Assembly (NCBI RefSeq): GCF_009905375.1
Contig: NC_133652.1
Span: 18,030,850 to 18,094,849 of the forward strand
Reading direction: 5' to 3'
Length of the DNA: 64,000 nt
Origin: Apium graveolens
Lineage: Eukaryota > Streptophyta > Magnoliopsida > Apiales > Apiaceae
In this document: positions 10,261 to 22,890 of the stretch, one piece after another
Position numbering within the stretch: the stretch's first letter is position 1
Layout of the letters: every line of letters begins with the position of its first letter
Notes under the pieces: model-generated
Told to the model about the DNA's origin: nothing
The model's input: only the letters and a program-made list of their open reading frames with translations
The model's database searches: none
Program-made: the position numbers and the translations under genes

Positions 10261-12120
10261 TAACTACTTAAGCGCGATGCCCAGATAGACTGTCATGATG
10301 AAAAGATAATTCTGAAGACACTAACTAAGAATACGATGAGGTATAAAGGAAGAAGGAAGGTAAAAAATTGTTAACAATGATTACGACGATCAAGATGTGA
10401 GCATTATGATGATTATGTGATAAATAAAAGTCAGAAGCAAACAAAATTTGAATATTTTATAGCAATTAAGGAGTTTCAATATATGTTTCCAGATGAGTTA
10501 CCAACATTTCCTCCAGATAGAGAAATTAAGTTCGCGATTGACTTAGCACCTGAAATGAAGCCAGTGTCCAAGGCCCCACACAGAATAATGCCGGTTAAAA
10601 TGAAGGAGTTAGCAAAGCAAATACAAGAGATGTTAGAAGGAGCGAGGAGACCTAGTATACCCCATAAGGTGCACCGGTAATAATTGTTAATAAGAAAGAT
10701 GGAAGTATGAGATTATACATCGACTAGCGAAAGCTCAACAAGTTTACTACCAAGAATAAGTATCTGTTACCTCGAACTAATGACTTGTTTGATCAGATGG
10801 AAGAAATAAAGTGTTTTCTAAAATTGATTTAAGATTTGGGTATTACCAATTGGAGATTGAACCTATAAACACATCCAAGATAATTATCAGATCTAAGTAC
10901 TGCTGCTATATAATTCTAATAATGTCATTTGGAATAACCAATATACCAGTGATATTTAAACTTGATGGACAGAATCTTTAAGGAATATCTGGACAAGCTG
11001 TATTCGTGTTACTGAAAGTCAATAGAGGACCATGCAAAGCAATTAATGATAACTGGGGAGCCAAAGAAGAAAGAAGTTGTATATAAAGTTTGCAAAGTGA
11101 GATCTTTGATGGTAGGAAGTATAATTCTTAGTATAAATAGTCAGTGAAGAGGAGACCAAAGAGGGATCCAACAGGGATTAAAGTTACTATGAATGAAGAA
11201 CGACCAAAAACACCAATAAAAGTAAGAAGTTTTATTATTGGCCGGTTATTATCGGAAATTTGTTCAAGATTTCTTGAAAGTTGCAACACCTTTGACGAAG
11301 CTAACCAGGAAAAGCAAGAAGCTTTTATGAAGTGGAGAAGGGTGAAGAAAGTTTTACGGAGTTAAAAGTGGGAATGGTTACAGCACCTGCTTTATCACTT
11401 TGAAAGTATCAGGGAAATTTTGTAGTCTATAGTGATACTTCTCATAAGTGAATATGATGTGTGTTGATGCAGCACATAAAGTTATTGTATATGCATCCAG
11501 ACAACCGAAACCTTATGAGCAGGAGTATCCTACTCATAGCTTGGAACTAGCAGTAGTAGTATTCGTTTTGAAAATTTGGAAAATATTATATGTATGGAGA
11601 AAGGTGTAAGATCTATACGGACCATAAGAGTTTGAAGTACGTAGTCACAAGGAAAAGCAAATGTAGTGGCAAGCGATAAGCGAAAAGGAGAAAGTAAACA
11701 TAGAGATTGCATCGAAAGAATTACCTATGGAATTTCAGAAGTTGGAGTTGGAAGTCAGATATATGATCCAAAGGAAGCAAGGATGGATAGTATGACCTTT
11801 CATTCAGAATTGTTAAGAGAAGATAATGATATGTCAAAAGGAGATAATGGATCAGGATGTTAACAGTTTAGTGAGAGGAAATTTATGCACTTAAAAGAAT
11901 GATCACGGTATCCTCAGATTTTTCTTTCAGAACTTGGATGCTACGAGTGGCAGAATTAAGGAATGAGATACTAAAGGGAATTCACAATCCTAAGTATTTA
12001 ATCTGTTCAAGAAATGCCAAGATATACGGAAATTTAAAGAGAAATATTAATAACCAGGTATAAGAAGGAGATTTCAAAATGAATTAGGAAGTGTTAAACA
12101 TGTCAAAGAATTAGGGAGAA
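10261..12120 (+). pseudogene. Gypsy B pol copy 1: protease end, RT, RNase H, integrase start
   Basis: Highly decayed but recognisable by order. DAQIDCHDEKIILKT at about 10273-10320 is the end of the Tekay protease region. RT begins at about 10458 (KEFQYMFPDELPTFPPDREI, then APHRIMPVKMKEL), continues with NKKDGSMRLYID near 10690, YLLPRTNDLFDQME near 10760 and MSFGITN near 10920. The catalytic YIDD block is not clearly preserved. The thumb and connection follow at 11020-11370 (PKTPIKVRSF near 11200). RNase H is seen near 11420-11660 (YSDTSHK; YTDHKSLKY in another frame), the KANVVA linker near 11660, and the start of integrase near 11935-12060 (LRNEILKGIHNPKY). Many stops and frameshifts occur. 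Confidence 0.75.
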
Positions 12121-12124
12121 GTAT

Positions 12125-13540
12125 CGGAGGCCTAATGGACAAGGCAGACCAATGAGTGATTTTACAAGAAGCGAATCATAAAGTATACCAGTGATGTTGT
12201 TGGAGAAAAAGGGATGAAATTATAAGATTGTGTACCGATTATTGGGAGTTTAACAAAACAACGAATAAGAATAAGTGACCCCTTTAAAGAATTGATTACT
12301 TACGAGACCTAATTCAAGAAATGTGTGATGTCTCGGGGATTAACTTAAGATCAGACCTGAGAACATATCAGAGATTATGATTAAAATGAGTTATGAGCAT
12401 TGCAAGCTCTGGTGATATTATGTGAAATAACAAGTGTATCAGTTGTCTATAGGGAATTAAGGAACATAGTGTACAAGGAGTACTTGGATAAGAAAATTGT
12501 ATTTATTGATAGAATCCTCAGCTATTCAAAGAATAAGAAAGTCTGTGTGGAATGCCCAAGGATTCTCCTCCAAAAGATTAGAAGGAAAGCAACTATATGT
12601 TGAGTTTTCAAAAATGAAATTTTGACCGAGGTTAATAAACGATTCTGATTAATCCATTAACAACTACCTAAATAAAGCCGTATGATAACAGATGTCTTGT
12701 GCAGAAAGAAAGGATTGGATGTAATTAAGACCACCGAGGAGTTAATAAAAGAGTTGGAAAGAGTGGAATATGAAGTTCAAATACCTAAAGGTGATAAGAA
12801 GTGAATATATGAGATTACTTTTCAGTTTTAACTGATGGAAACGAGTAAAAGATGTTTAAATGTTGGGAAACTAAGTTGAGAATGAGCACCGCTTATCATC
12901 CTTAAACGAAGGGTCAAAGTGAGGAAGCAATTCAGGAAATATAAGATATGCTGAGAGGTTGAGTTTTAAGGAAAACTGGGATGATCATGTATCATCGATG
13001 TCAGCTTTAGAACGCCACTTTACCAAGCCTTATGTGGACGCGAGTGTAGGTCCCCACTTTATTGAGATAAAGTGGGAGAAAGGAAGTTGTCAAATCCTAA
13101 GTTAATTCATCACACCAAGGGCATAGTGATATTGATTAATGCAGCTCAGAGTAGACAAAGAAAGAAGGCAGATTTGCATAGAAGAAGTATGGATATAGAG
13201 ATAGGATCGTGGGTATTGATAAAAGTTTCACCTTGAAAGAGATTGGTTAGATATGATTAGAAGAGACGAGTTGAGTCCTAAATATATGTACCCATTTTTG
13301 GAATCGAGTAAGATCGATAAAGTTGCTCCTGGTATTGTCACCGCAGTTATAGCAAATTTTATAGTATGTTCTATGTGGAATGATCGACCCAAATCCTAAA
13401 TCGTTATGAGCGAGTCCTTAAGAATGAAGTTTATATCGATAGTAAGTATGCTTAGTATAAATCCTCGAGTAGAAGAGTCTACTTGGAAATTAGAGTCAGA
13501 TATGCTTGACAAATATCCTCACTTGTTTAGTTAGATCAGA
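12125..13540 (+). pseudogene. Gypsy B pol copy 2: second RT, linker, integrase
   Basis: A second, separate RT remnant follows the first integrase start: LLEKKGDEIIRLCTDYWEF near 12197-12255, DLIQEMCDVSGINLRSDL near 12308, and KEYLDKKIVFIDRILSYSK at 12474-12532. After it come the RNase H/integrase linker (KERLDVIKTTEELIKELE near 12710), the integrase core (LGTKLRMSTAYHP and GQSEEAIQEI near 12865-12945) and the integrase C-terminal domain. The latter has a TWKLESDM-like end near 13480, typical of Tekay relatives. Stops and frame changes throughout. With copy 1 upstream, the element carries RT twice, so it is a chimera or a partial tandem duplication. Confidence 0.7.
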
Positions 13541-13558
13541 TTCTGAGGACATAATCTT

Positions 13559-13573
13559 TTTAAGGGGGAAGGA
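13559..13573 (+). other. Polypurine tract of gypsy B
   Basis: TTAAGGGGGAAGGA directly before the LTR start TATAACAACTCG. Confidence 0.8.
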
Positions 13574-16500
13574 TATAACAACTCGCAAATTTTTGAATTA
13601 TTTAAATATGTAATTGTGGAAGTATTAAATAAATAAAGTATGTGTATAGTTTTGTCAGCTCGGTGTTATTTTATTATTATGTATGTGTGATTTATGGTGT
13701 ACCGGGTTGTCCTCGTAATTAAATATGAAATTGTATTGAATTGTTTTACTTTTAAAAGTGGATTTAATATAAATTTATTTATGTAAATATGCGGATTGTC
13801 TCTAAAGTTGTTTTTATGGTTTTATAATTACAATAATTTTTAGGATTTTATAAAATTTAGAAATCAATATTTTATCAATTATTTAGCCCTGAATGATTTT
13901 CTGATTTCATTTATTTATAAAATCTGTATTTAATTCCAGAATTCTTCAAAAATTATGAAACTCATATTTATTTAAGTTTGGAATATTCCGAGAATTTTAA
14001 AATTATTTTGGAAATTTTTGAGAGTAATTTCACTCGCGCGTTGATTCTTTTAATTGATAAAATCGGGTATAAATTGTGTTTCAAAAATTGTTTTAAAATT
14101 ATGAAAATTACATTTTTACTTACTTCGGGATATTTCTAACATTTTAAGACTATTTTGATAATTTTCCGAGATTATTTTTGTGCAACTTGGTTCGTTAAAT
14201 TACAAGTGCGGGTCGAGAAATCGGGCAAGCAGGACACGTGTTTAATTTTTATAAACCTTAACAAAACGTGGCAGTCTTATAGTTTAGGTTCATTGGTGTT
14301 AATAATAATAAAAAAATAAAATCAAGGAGATGAACACAAAAAATGTTCACATTTTTCTCTCATTCCTCTCTTGACTCAATCGATCTCTCGCTTGATTTCT
14401 CTGATATCTCCATAATTCCTCCCCATTTATTACCCCTGTTCCTCCTCCTTGTTCCGTTCCTTCTGCGCCCGTGTCTCCGGTAAGCCGCCGTCGCCGCCGG
14501 GATTCCGGTTGGTTGCGGCTATTCCCAATTTGGCCTTTATTTTGCTTGTATTTATATATATATATATATATACATATACATGTATGTATGTATATGTTTG
14601 GGTATGATGTTGTGTTGGTGTTGTGCCTGGTTTCTGCTGCCGGCTATCTTCTTTTTCGTTGCCGTCGTTATTTTTCCGGCGAGGTGACCTCAGATTGTGG
14701 GCCGCGCGTGTATACTTTTGTTCCTGTTGCTTGTCCGATTGGTTTTATTACGTTTTTTATATATATATAAATTCCACAGGAATTATTTGATTAAAGAAAA
14801 ATTCTGTGAAATAAATAATTGCGTGTTGGTGGAATTTTATTTAATCGGTAAAACTCGTAGAGGACACCCGAAATAATCGGGCACGGACGAACTTTGCCGC
14901 CGTCAACAGTGATTCTTGATGAGTTGACGGTGGACTGTGATATTTATTCTGAGTCATAAAATATTAAAATATTAATTTAGTTCATAAAGTTATTTTCAAA
15001 ACGAAAAATATCTATCAGGTATATAAAGATTGTGTCGAGATTTGGTTGCTTAAGTGATTGCGGTTGTTGTTGAATGGTTTGGATTAGAAATGGTGGATGT
15101 TGGATTAGTTGTTTGGATGGATTGATTGTTGTGATTGACATCAGATTGCTTCGACGGGTTAGCCGATAAGTAAAGGAAGTGCTTCCCGATTTCCGGGAAA
15201 TCGAACTACGGAAATACGGGAGCGTATCCAGTAACTATTGGGGCGTCGAGCGAGTATAAGTAAATACATATACTTATGTTTTATACGAAACCTGATTGTA
15301 TGTTATAGTGAAACGTTTTTCCAAAACGAATAACCCCAATTTCATACAATGACGAGTATACGTATTTTCTGAAAACGAACACCGAATCGATTTTCGAGAA
15401 CGTGAACCCTAAATGATTCCTGTATTACAATAATGTATGTGTTATGAGTCGGGTTTTGTTAACGCACAGGTAAATTGTTAGCGAGGATATGTCAAGCATA
15501 ATCGAAAGTCTAAATTAGGGTATTTCGACTCTGTAGGTTCTAGTCGGAAGGCCCGAGAATCGGCATTGGGCGAAAAATAGTTTGGTGGTTAGTCGAAAAG
15601 CTCAGTAAGGTTCCAATCGAAGGACTAGCTCAGTAAGGTTCCAATCGAAGGACTTAAGTGTTGAGGTCGAATCCAGGGTGAACTAGTGGATAGATAATAA
15701 AGCTTGAGTATCCGAGTCGGTTCGAAGTCAATTAATAATAATTGTAAAGCTCTGCAAGGCAAGTACTTCTGAACCTTTCTCGAAATATATTGCAAATATT
15801 TTTACATTCTCTCGTGACATATTGTTAATATTCAAAATAGTTATGTTTTATATTGCGAGTACTTTAAACCATATAATCTTGAACCCATATCACATTATTT
15901 GATCTTTGAGCCGTAAGCCTTATTCTTTGTAGACCATACCTTATTGATTTCCAAATACTAAACCACACAAATATGATACTACTCTCCAAATACATAACCA
16001 CAAAACACTGGAACCGAATTGTTTGAACATACAGAAACTTTTATACCCAACCATTCTTTGTAACATCAAAGAACTAAACCTTGAAAAATCATTGGTCATC
16101 TACTACCTGATTCTCTTACAGGCTGGAGGCCATTTCTTTTGCATACTCTGATATACCCTCGTGATACCTATGAATTGCACCATGCTCTTATGCAAATGTT
16201 TTATATGCAAATGTTTTATTACTGTTGGTTATTAACTTATTTCATTGAGTTATATTGTTTATCATACTAAACTGCTTTAGAATTGGATAATTTTCTTTAT
16301 GTGGACCAGATTCGTGGTCAGACCAGATTCGTGGTCGAATTAGGCCAATGTGTGCCTTGGATCCAGTTTATAGAACAGAGGTGTGTGCCTTGCTCGGGGT
16401 TAGTGCGTGACTAATCAGCAGCCTAACCTTGATTTTAAAATTTAAAAATGAATATCCAATTCTAATGATTGTTTAACAAGAAATTTGATTCTTCTGAATC

Positions 16501-16924
16501 ATCCCATTTGAACATTGTTTAACCTCAGTTATCATTATTATGACTTGTTGAGCTAGTTAGCTCACTCTTGTGAATCTTTTTATGTATTCTACAGTTAAAA
16601 AGGATATGGTTGATAGCGAGGTTTCCTCAGCCCAATGTACGAGCTAGGATTCCAGATTGAGTTGGAACAAGCTATCAGGAGCTTTATATGGTAGTGAGTT
16701 AGCAAGATTATGCGAATAATTTCATTACCAGTTGTAAATTAAATTAGTTGGGATTTGGTACGTTGTAATAAAAGTTAAGGTTGTGGCTTGTTTTCATATT
16801 TTGACCTATTGTGATCCATGGTTGTGTAAAGCAGGGTCATTGCAAATAATATTTCATATACAGGTTAATATTGTGTGTGTGTTGTGGACCCCAAACTTCC
16901 GACCCGGGTTTGGAGGGTGCCACA
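13574..16924 (+). repeat. 3' LTR of gypsy B (3.35 kb)
   Basis: Starts TATAACAACTCG after the PPT (first dinucleotide TA where TG is expected) and ends GGGTGCCACA at 16924. Element E (23990-26966, opposite strand) has the same plan: start TATAATGACTCG, a block with CTTCGGGATATTT near 14125, an AC/TA microsatellite near 14547-14600, a TTTAATCGGT block near 14840, and a GACCC end. Contains a 28-bp tandem duplication at 15599-15654 and short duplications near 16190 and 16310. No second LTR of B lies in the window. The ORF at 14471-14770 is low-complexity and not credible. Confidence 0.82.
15599..15654 (+). repeat. 28-bp tandem duplication in LTR B
   Basis: Two exact copies of AGCTCAGTAAGGTTCC followed by AATCGAAGGACT, at 15599-15626 and 15627-15654. 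Confidence 0.9.
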
Positions 16925-16925
16925 T

Positions 16926-17391
16926 GTGTGATGACATCATCATCCACTAACCTCTTTGATTAACCCTTAATTACTTGGCTAATGATCGCTTATCTGTTAT
17001 ACGGTTCGCTTAACTTTCTTTCTCGTTTCTCGTTTGAGGGATCATATTTGGGATCTTATTACTTGGGTTCCCCAAAACCTTTCTCAATATTTTATATTCC
17101 TTTTATGATCCTCTCTTATAATCCTTGAATTTAAATCATTTTAATCATGTTACCTTATACTCAATTCTTTCGGTATCTGGTGGATTTTCGGGAAAAATGA
17201 AAGTGTTCGAATTTGGATTCTGACGATCTTTACATACACTTATATACCATATGGAGTACTAATAAGATCTCAGAATACCAATAAAAGAACTCCTACATAG
17301 TGTGGCATGAAAAGTTTTCTTAATCAGCATAATAAGCAAAATCACTATTCATAAGGGTTACAAAAAGTCCAAAATTTTTGGGGTTATTACA
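16926..17391 (-). repeat. 3' LTR of gypsy A, truncated to 466 bp
   Basis: Begins on the minus strand at 17391 with TGTAATAACCCC and runs to 16926. It matches the start of the 5' LTR at 29747-29283 with few differences, for example one base in TCGCTTATCTG(T/A)TATACGG. The rest of the LTR, about 3.4 kb, is missing: gypsy B's LTR end abuts directly. Confidence 0.88.
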
Positions 17392-17405
17392 GTCTCCCCT
17401 CCTTA
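17392..17405 (-). other. Polypurine tract of gypsy A
   Basis: Minus-strand AAGGAGGGGAGAC immediately before TGTAATAACC. Confidence 0.8.
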
Positions 17406-17587
17406 AAAGAATTATGTCCCGGAATCAGATAGAAAACATATGGGGGTATTTTTCTAGCATTGCACTCTCTAGTTCCTAAGTTGACTCCTCCATATTATGA
17501 TTTTGCCATAGCACTCTGACTAGCTTGATCACTTTTTTTCTGAAGCACTTGCTCCTTTTTATCCATAATCTTCACTGGTTGCTCCAC

Positions 17588-20500
17588 TTAAGTCAGGTCT
17601 GATTGCATGTCCACATGCTCATATTCCACTATATGCCTGGCATCCCGATGATACTTCCTTAGCATTGACACATGGAACAAATTATGAATTTGTTGTAGGT
17701 TCGGGGGTAGGGCTAGCTCGTAAGCTAACTTCCCAATCCGTCTTAGTATCTCAAAAGGTCCAATATATCTTGGGCTTAGTTTCCCTTTCTTTCTGAACCT
17801 CATCAATCCTTTCCAAGGCTTTCCAAGGGGATACCTTTAACAGCACTAGGTCCCCTACTTCATACTCTTTGTCCTTTCGTTGTCAATTCAGCATACTTCT
17901 TATGTCCATCTTGGGCTACTACCGGCCGTCCTCTGATTAGATTTATTATATCCTTGGTCATTTGGGCCACTACTGGTCCGAGCATCTTGCGTTCTACAAT
18001 TTCATCCTAACATAAGGGAGATCAACATTGTCTTCCCTCAAGGATCTCATAAGGCGACATCTCGATACTGACATACGATCTATTGTCGTAAGAAAACTCA
18101 ATCCGCGTTAAGTGATCATTCCAAATTCTTTTGGGTCTATTGCACAAACTCTCATCATAGCTTCTAGCATTATAGCTTTTGCTTCTCAATACCCACTCTT
18201 TTCTAGTTCATAATCGTTACTATCTTCCATACCTAATATTATACTTGTTATATTTTTGCTCGTTAGTGTTCTATAACCTTTTAATAACCGCATCAACCTT
18301 AGTATCACGAACACGTTAGATTCAGAATACCATCGTACTAATACCAGTTCATCTCTAGCTGCTTCCATCTTCCAAAGTTTGATCAATCATATAGAAGTAA
18401 AGAATTTATTGAGAGATCGCTATGATCATGAATATTTGTTCTATTGCATAGTTAGTACAGAAGGTGGCCAGCCTTTAGTACTTGACAAGCAATTAAACAA
18501 CATGTGGTATCCAACTAGGCTTCTATCACACAGATAGATAGTCATTCGGCAATACCTCCCCTTCTGGAAGGGTTGTTCTTCTCAGTTTACACGAAAATGA
18601 AAAGAAAAGGAAAATAAAGAATTTAAGAGAATTATATTAAAAAAATTGCCACAAAACATCTGGCTTGGAGTCTACCCCTGAACTATAGAGGTTTATCACA
18701 GGAGAACAAAACATATATATGTATATATCTCAACATCAAGTATTATCGCATCGTATTTCACATGCCTAAATATTTTTTGCTATTCCGTCCATCATTCTAT
18801 GGAACCATGCTTTTGCTCGAGCTTATAAACAATCACCGTTGAAACTCCCTCGACGGGAAAAATCGAATCTCGAATTTCATTCCAGGCATCATAGTTACTA
18901 GAATCCATTGCTATACAGCAACCTTCTTCGTATAGTAATACTACTCTTTATTGATAAGAAGGAATAAATATTCAATAGGTAGATAATCGACTTAATTAGT
19001 CTATCAATAATAACTTATACATCACCACAACCCGATTAGTGGTACTCAATCTCAACATCCAATATAATACAACTCTTACGGTTGTAATCGGCTCATTACT
19101 CGCAGAATCATTGCTGCATTACTATGGTCCATCGCTGACCTACTATAGTCATTCATTTTCCTCGGAATCTTAGTATCTAATCATACGGAGTCCATACCTA
19201 CCATATCAAAATCTTTTAAGGAGTTAACATAATCACCATTCATGATTCATAATGAACACTCCAGATCCTGATGTACATTCATGACATGAAGCAGATAAAA
19301 TTGTATAAGAGTTTCAATCAAAGCAAGGATAGCAGGTTAATACCATTCTTAATCATATGCCTTCAATAGAGGACTTAACTCAAAGGTTTGTTTAGTCCTT
19401 TTTGAAACATGGTCCTGGCTTATTCTCAAGATAGGACCTTCTAAGATAGATAGCCCGCTCACGACGATTACATGAATTAAATCTTTACCAAACTACTCTT
19501 ATGGTTGAGTATCGCACAATCATCAGAAGGAATGTCAATCTTTCACACCATAATACAACCTTCACGGCTTTAACCATCATCAATGTATTCCTCTGGCACG
19601 AGCGCCTATAATTGCTCTCTTACAATTAGAGTGTCGGCCACCTCATTGGCCTTTCCTGATAGTAATAGTTCCTTATAATCAATGTCTTTTGAACGATCTC
19701 CAACTAAATTTTCTACCTCATTTCCAATCACTGCTTGTGCGAAAATGCTCTTCCTTACGCTTTGGTGAGAAAAAAATATCACCGTTTTTCCAAAAGTTAT
19801 TGCCTCGATCTTTAGAGGTTAACATTGTCATGACTGTCTCTCGGTCATACTTAGGACATCTTTTATCTTAGGTCCTAATATCCTTAAACAATTTCGACCT
19901 TTACTGGTTCTATCCATATACTTTCTCATTGTTTAACACGTGCCCCACTTGGCATTATTATTATTACGTCATATTTCCTTTACCAAAGTTTCTATTTGTA
20001 AAACCTTAAATATCACCACTCTTTTTGTAACTTCTCCAAGGTTATTTTTAAATCATTCCTCATGTACTCCCTAGGTACGGGGCATATCAAGACACCATTT
20101 ACTAATACTAGAACCATTGTCAATATACTTCTGAAAAATTTCTCCACTGATCCTTAAAGGTTGGCGTTACCTTAATCCTTTCCACTTCTTACTGTCAAAA
20201 CTCATATTATCCCTATTAAGGGTGAAATGCCAACCTGTATGCATTCCCCCATGGTTCATCTCAAGTTATCGCGGTTCCATCCTTAATTCTACCTTTAAAA
20301 AGGTACTTGTATCCTTTCATAGGTAAATCAAGTCATATATCCCTGATAGGGGTATTTATTCAATCATTCTCACCTCGATAGTCTATGCCTAATTTCATAA
20401 TAATATCCTTATCCAAAATGAGGTCAATCCATATGGCCTCCAAAAGATAACAACGGTTATCCATTTTTCTTGCCTGATTTGGTAATGATAACAGGGATGT

Positions 20501-21450
20501 TCTGGAAGATATTGGTCGTGTTCAACATGAACTTCTTTTTAATAAATCCTCATTTACTTTTGTTGTTTATCTCAACAGTCATCTCAATGTTGAGATATCT
20601 TCTATACTTGGTGTCTCCCTTTTTGGGCATCAGTCACATGTCTTACATACACTTCCCATTCTTGAAGGTCACTTCCTTTCTCCCATTTTCCTAATATCTT
20701 ATTATCCTGTCTCCTCAGCCCATCTGTGTTTCCTTATTAATTCATCTGTCTATCTTAAAGTTTCATCGAATACTCTCAACTTAAAGGGGATTAATTATAC
20801 GTATTGCTTACGCCTTCAACCTTGAATTTATCTCACGATCAGTCACCATCGCGCTGATGATGACACACTTCTCTATATTTAATACAAGGGTTTCTTAGGG
20901 TTTCCCATACCTAACTCCCTTATCACTTCTCAACTCTATTTCCTTTATATCCCTTTATACTCCTTCCCCTTTCAGTCTTTTATTTTTGTTTCTATTACAA
21001 CCATTTCATGAACCAACACAACATAAGCATTGATTTAAAACATCGCGTCATTCTGGATTCGTGTCCTTCAGACGAACCTTGACGACTTTCACAACCTAGA
21101 TTCATGATTCATCATACTTGTCCTCCTCTGGCCTGGTTTTAAAACTTCTACACTATCTCTCTATCTTCCTTAGCCTTCCACCAGCGGGTGGCCTCTCTCT
21201 TAAGAAGGTAAGTGGCAAAAATAGTCTTTTGTGCTTCATCAATCATTTAGAATCTCAAATGATTCCTCTATTTCTTTTAGCCAGGCTCTTGCCTCGACTG
21301 GGTTAACTTGTTCCTTGGAACTCTGAGAGCTTAGCGACTTAAAGGTCCTGAAAGAATTTCCCACCGCATTGTTTCCTCAGGGTGGTGGTTGGGGTAAAAG
21401 TATAAATTTTGTTTAGGCAGGTCCATGAATTGCCCCATAGGAGTACCATC
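17588..21450 (-). pseudogene. Gypsy A gag-pol, colinear but strongly decayed
   Basis: Minus-strand remnants in the normal order. Gag is at about 21330-21170 (PVEARAWLKEIEESFEI, then KTIFATYLLKREATRWW in shifted frames). An aspartic-protease-like segment lies at about 20560-20380 (IDLILDKDIIMKLGIDY). The RT end is at about 20060-19890 (EYMRNDLKITLEKLQKEW, then IEPVKVE), and the end of RNase H near 19650 (SGKANEVADT). Integrase core is at about 18150-17990 (WNDHLTRIEFSYDNRSY, EMSPYEILEGRQC). The integrase C-terminal domain at 17806-17588 is still an open 72-codon frame (FRKKGKLSPRYIGPFEIL, HNLFHVSMLRKY). 18400-19600 is too decayed to assign. The N-terminal two thirds of RT cannot be found. Stops are everywhere. 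Confidence 0.7.
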
Positions 21451-21559
21451 CTGGTTCTCTCTTTCTTGCTCGACTTCTGTTTTCTCAATATGAAATGTTT
21501 CATCCTCCTCCCATAATCGGGGTTATCTTATATGTTAAAATCTTTATTTTCCACTTCAT

Positions 21560-22460
21560 TATGTTATGGGTTCCTTCTTTCTTGATGGCGAACTCCCTGA
21601 CTATCACATTCAGGGTTTGCCCTAAATCTTATTCCACGAACTATGAATTTCATCTAAGATTCAGTCCTTAAGCTCTTAAACGTTTGGGACCCAAATTTTG
21701 TAGGAATACCTCGTTATTCCCTTATCATCTTTCTCGGTATTAATCTTTTCTCCAGTCATTGGCTCTCTGCCTTCATTCATCGTTTTTTCTTGGCACAATA
21801 TGATCTTTTCCCATAATTCAGGCTGCATTACAACCTCAAACACCCTTTCAGTACCGGCTCCGATTACCTTCACTTCTATTTCCATTTTCTCGAAATCTTT
21901 TATCTACTCTCCCGAAGACATAATCATCTTGAGTCTCGCCTTTCTACTAAGGGTGTCATCCACCACATTGGCTTTACATGGCTGATGAATAATATCATAA
22001 TCATAATCCTTAATTAGCTATAACCACCTCCTCTGGCGCATGTTGAGCTCTTTCTGCGTATAAATATATTTGAGCTCTTGGGGTTTGCGTAAACCTCGCA
22101 CTTCTCTCCATACAAGTAGTGCCTCCAATATTTAGGTTAAAACTATTACCGTGAGCTCAAGATCATGGGGGGATATCGAATTTTATATTCCCTTAATTGT
22201 CTAGACGCGTACGCGATTACCTTGTCATTCTGTATAAGAAGCACCTTAATTCCTTATGCGAAGCGTCACTACAATTCATAAAATCTCTTTTTCCATCCGG
22301 CAAAGTCAACATAGGGGCCATCACCAATCTTTGCTTCAGTTCTTGAAAGTTGTTATCGCATTTCTCTGTCCATTCGAACTTCTCAGTCTTACGAGTAAGT
22401 CGCGTTAAAGGGGTTCCTATCTTTGCAAACTTGAACGAACCTACGGTAATAACCGGCCAA
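21560..22460 (-). pseudogene. Misplaced RNase H-integrase fragment upstream of gag in gypsy A
   Basis: On the minus strand, directly after the PBS-proximal region, a pol fragment appears before gag. It contains the RT/RNase H connection (GLAGYYRRF near 22455), RNase H (YSDASHK near 22270, ASRQL near 22205), the linker (CKANVVDDTLSRK-like near 21970), and the integrase N-terminal zinc region (MEIEVKVIGAG to RYSYKIWVPN, 21885-21676, still open for 69 codons, then ILDEIHSS). In an intact element this block lies about 3 kb further downstream. It is therefore an insertion of, or recombination with, a second Tekay copy. Confidence 0.65.
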
Positions 22461-22644
22461 TCCTACCTCTAGTAGTCGCCCTAATCACGGTCATCAATTT
22501 CTCAACGGTCATTTCTTCATTCTTTTCAGGATCTCCCTCAGGATCCTCTTCAGCAACAATCCCTTCTGGGATAACATCCTCAATCGCTACATCCTTAATA
22601 TGAACATCATCTGGTCCCTCGTTAGGGTGCCCCATTGGATCCAC
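22441..22644 (-). pseudogene. Acidic leader ORF of gypsy A, unrecognised
   Basis: A 67-codon open frame between PBS and the misplaced RNase H block, very rich in Glu, Asp and Val/Ile (VIPEGIVAEEDPEGDPEKNEE). It could be the start of gag, which in these elements precedes the capsid domain, but I do not recognise a family signature. Its last residues already belong to the RNase H connection read in another frame, so the junction lies near 22465. Confidence 0.3.
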
Positions 22645-22890
22645 AATCCGATCCCCAATATATAGTAAAACATCATCGTGTTACTGCTTTTGAACTTCAG
22701 GGTTCAGAGTCCCGCTACCATATACGATAACGATTGATGTTACTATCATGATATTTAAAAGGGTTCCCGTAAGGGTTTTAATTGTCACTACTACGTTAGG
22801 TAGTCCGACTATGAACTTGTCAAGAGTTCTTATTATCTTAGTGAACTTATCATTTTAACGACGCATCATCTCTGAGGTTTATAACGCTTA

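Larger units (their letters stand above)
10261..16924 (+). mobile_element. Tekay-like Ty3/gypsy element B, 5'-truncated
   Basis: A plus-strand Ty3/gypsy element that begins inside protease and ends with a full LTR. Order: end of protease, RT, RNase H, start of integrase, then a second RT, RNase H/integrase linker, integrase with C-terminal domain, PPT, LTR. 5' LTR, gag and most of protease are absent. The abrupt start against Sirevirus gag suggests a deletion or rearrangement rather than normal insertion. Confidence 0.85.

Noticed and set aside
14471..14770. 99-codon ORF with a hydrophobic stretch in LTR B
   Set aside because: Spans a TA/TG microsatellite and LTR sequence; not conserved in LTR E.
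20470..20694. Hydrophobic 74-codon plus-strand ORF
   Set aside because: Antisense to decayed gypsy A protease region; no start context or family.
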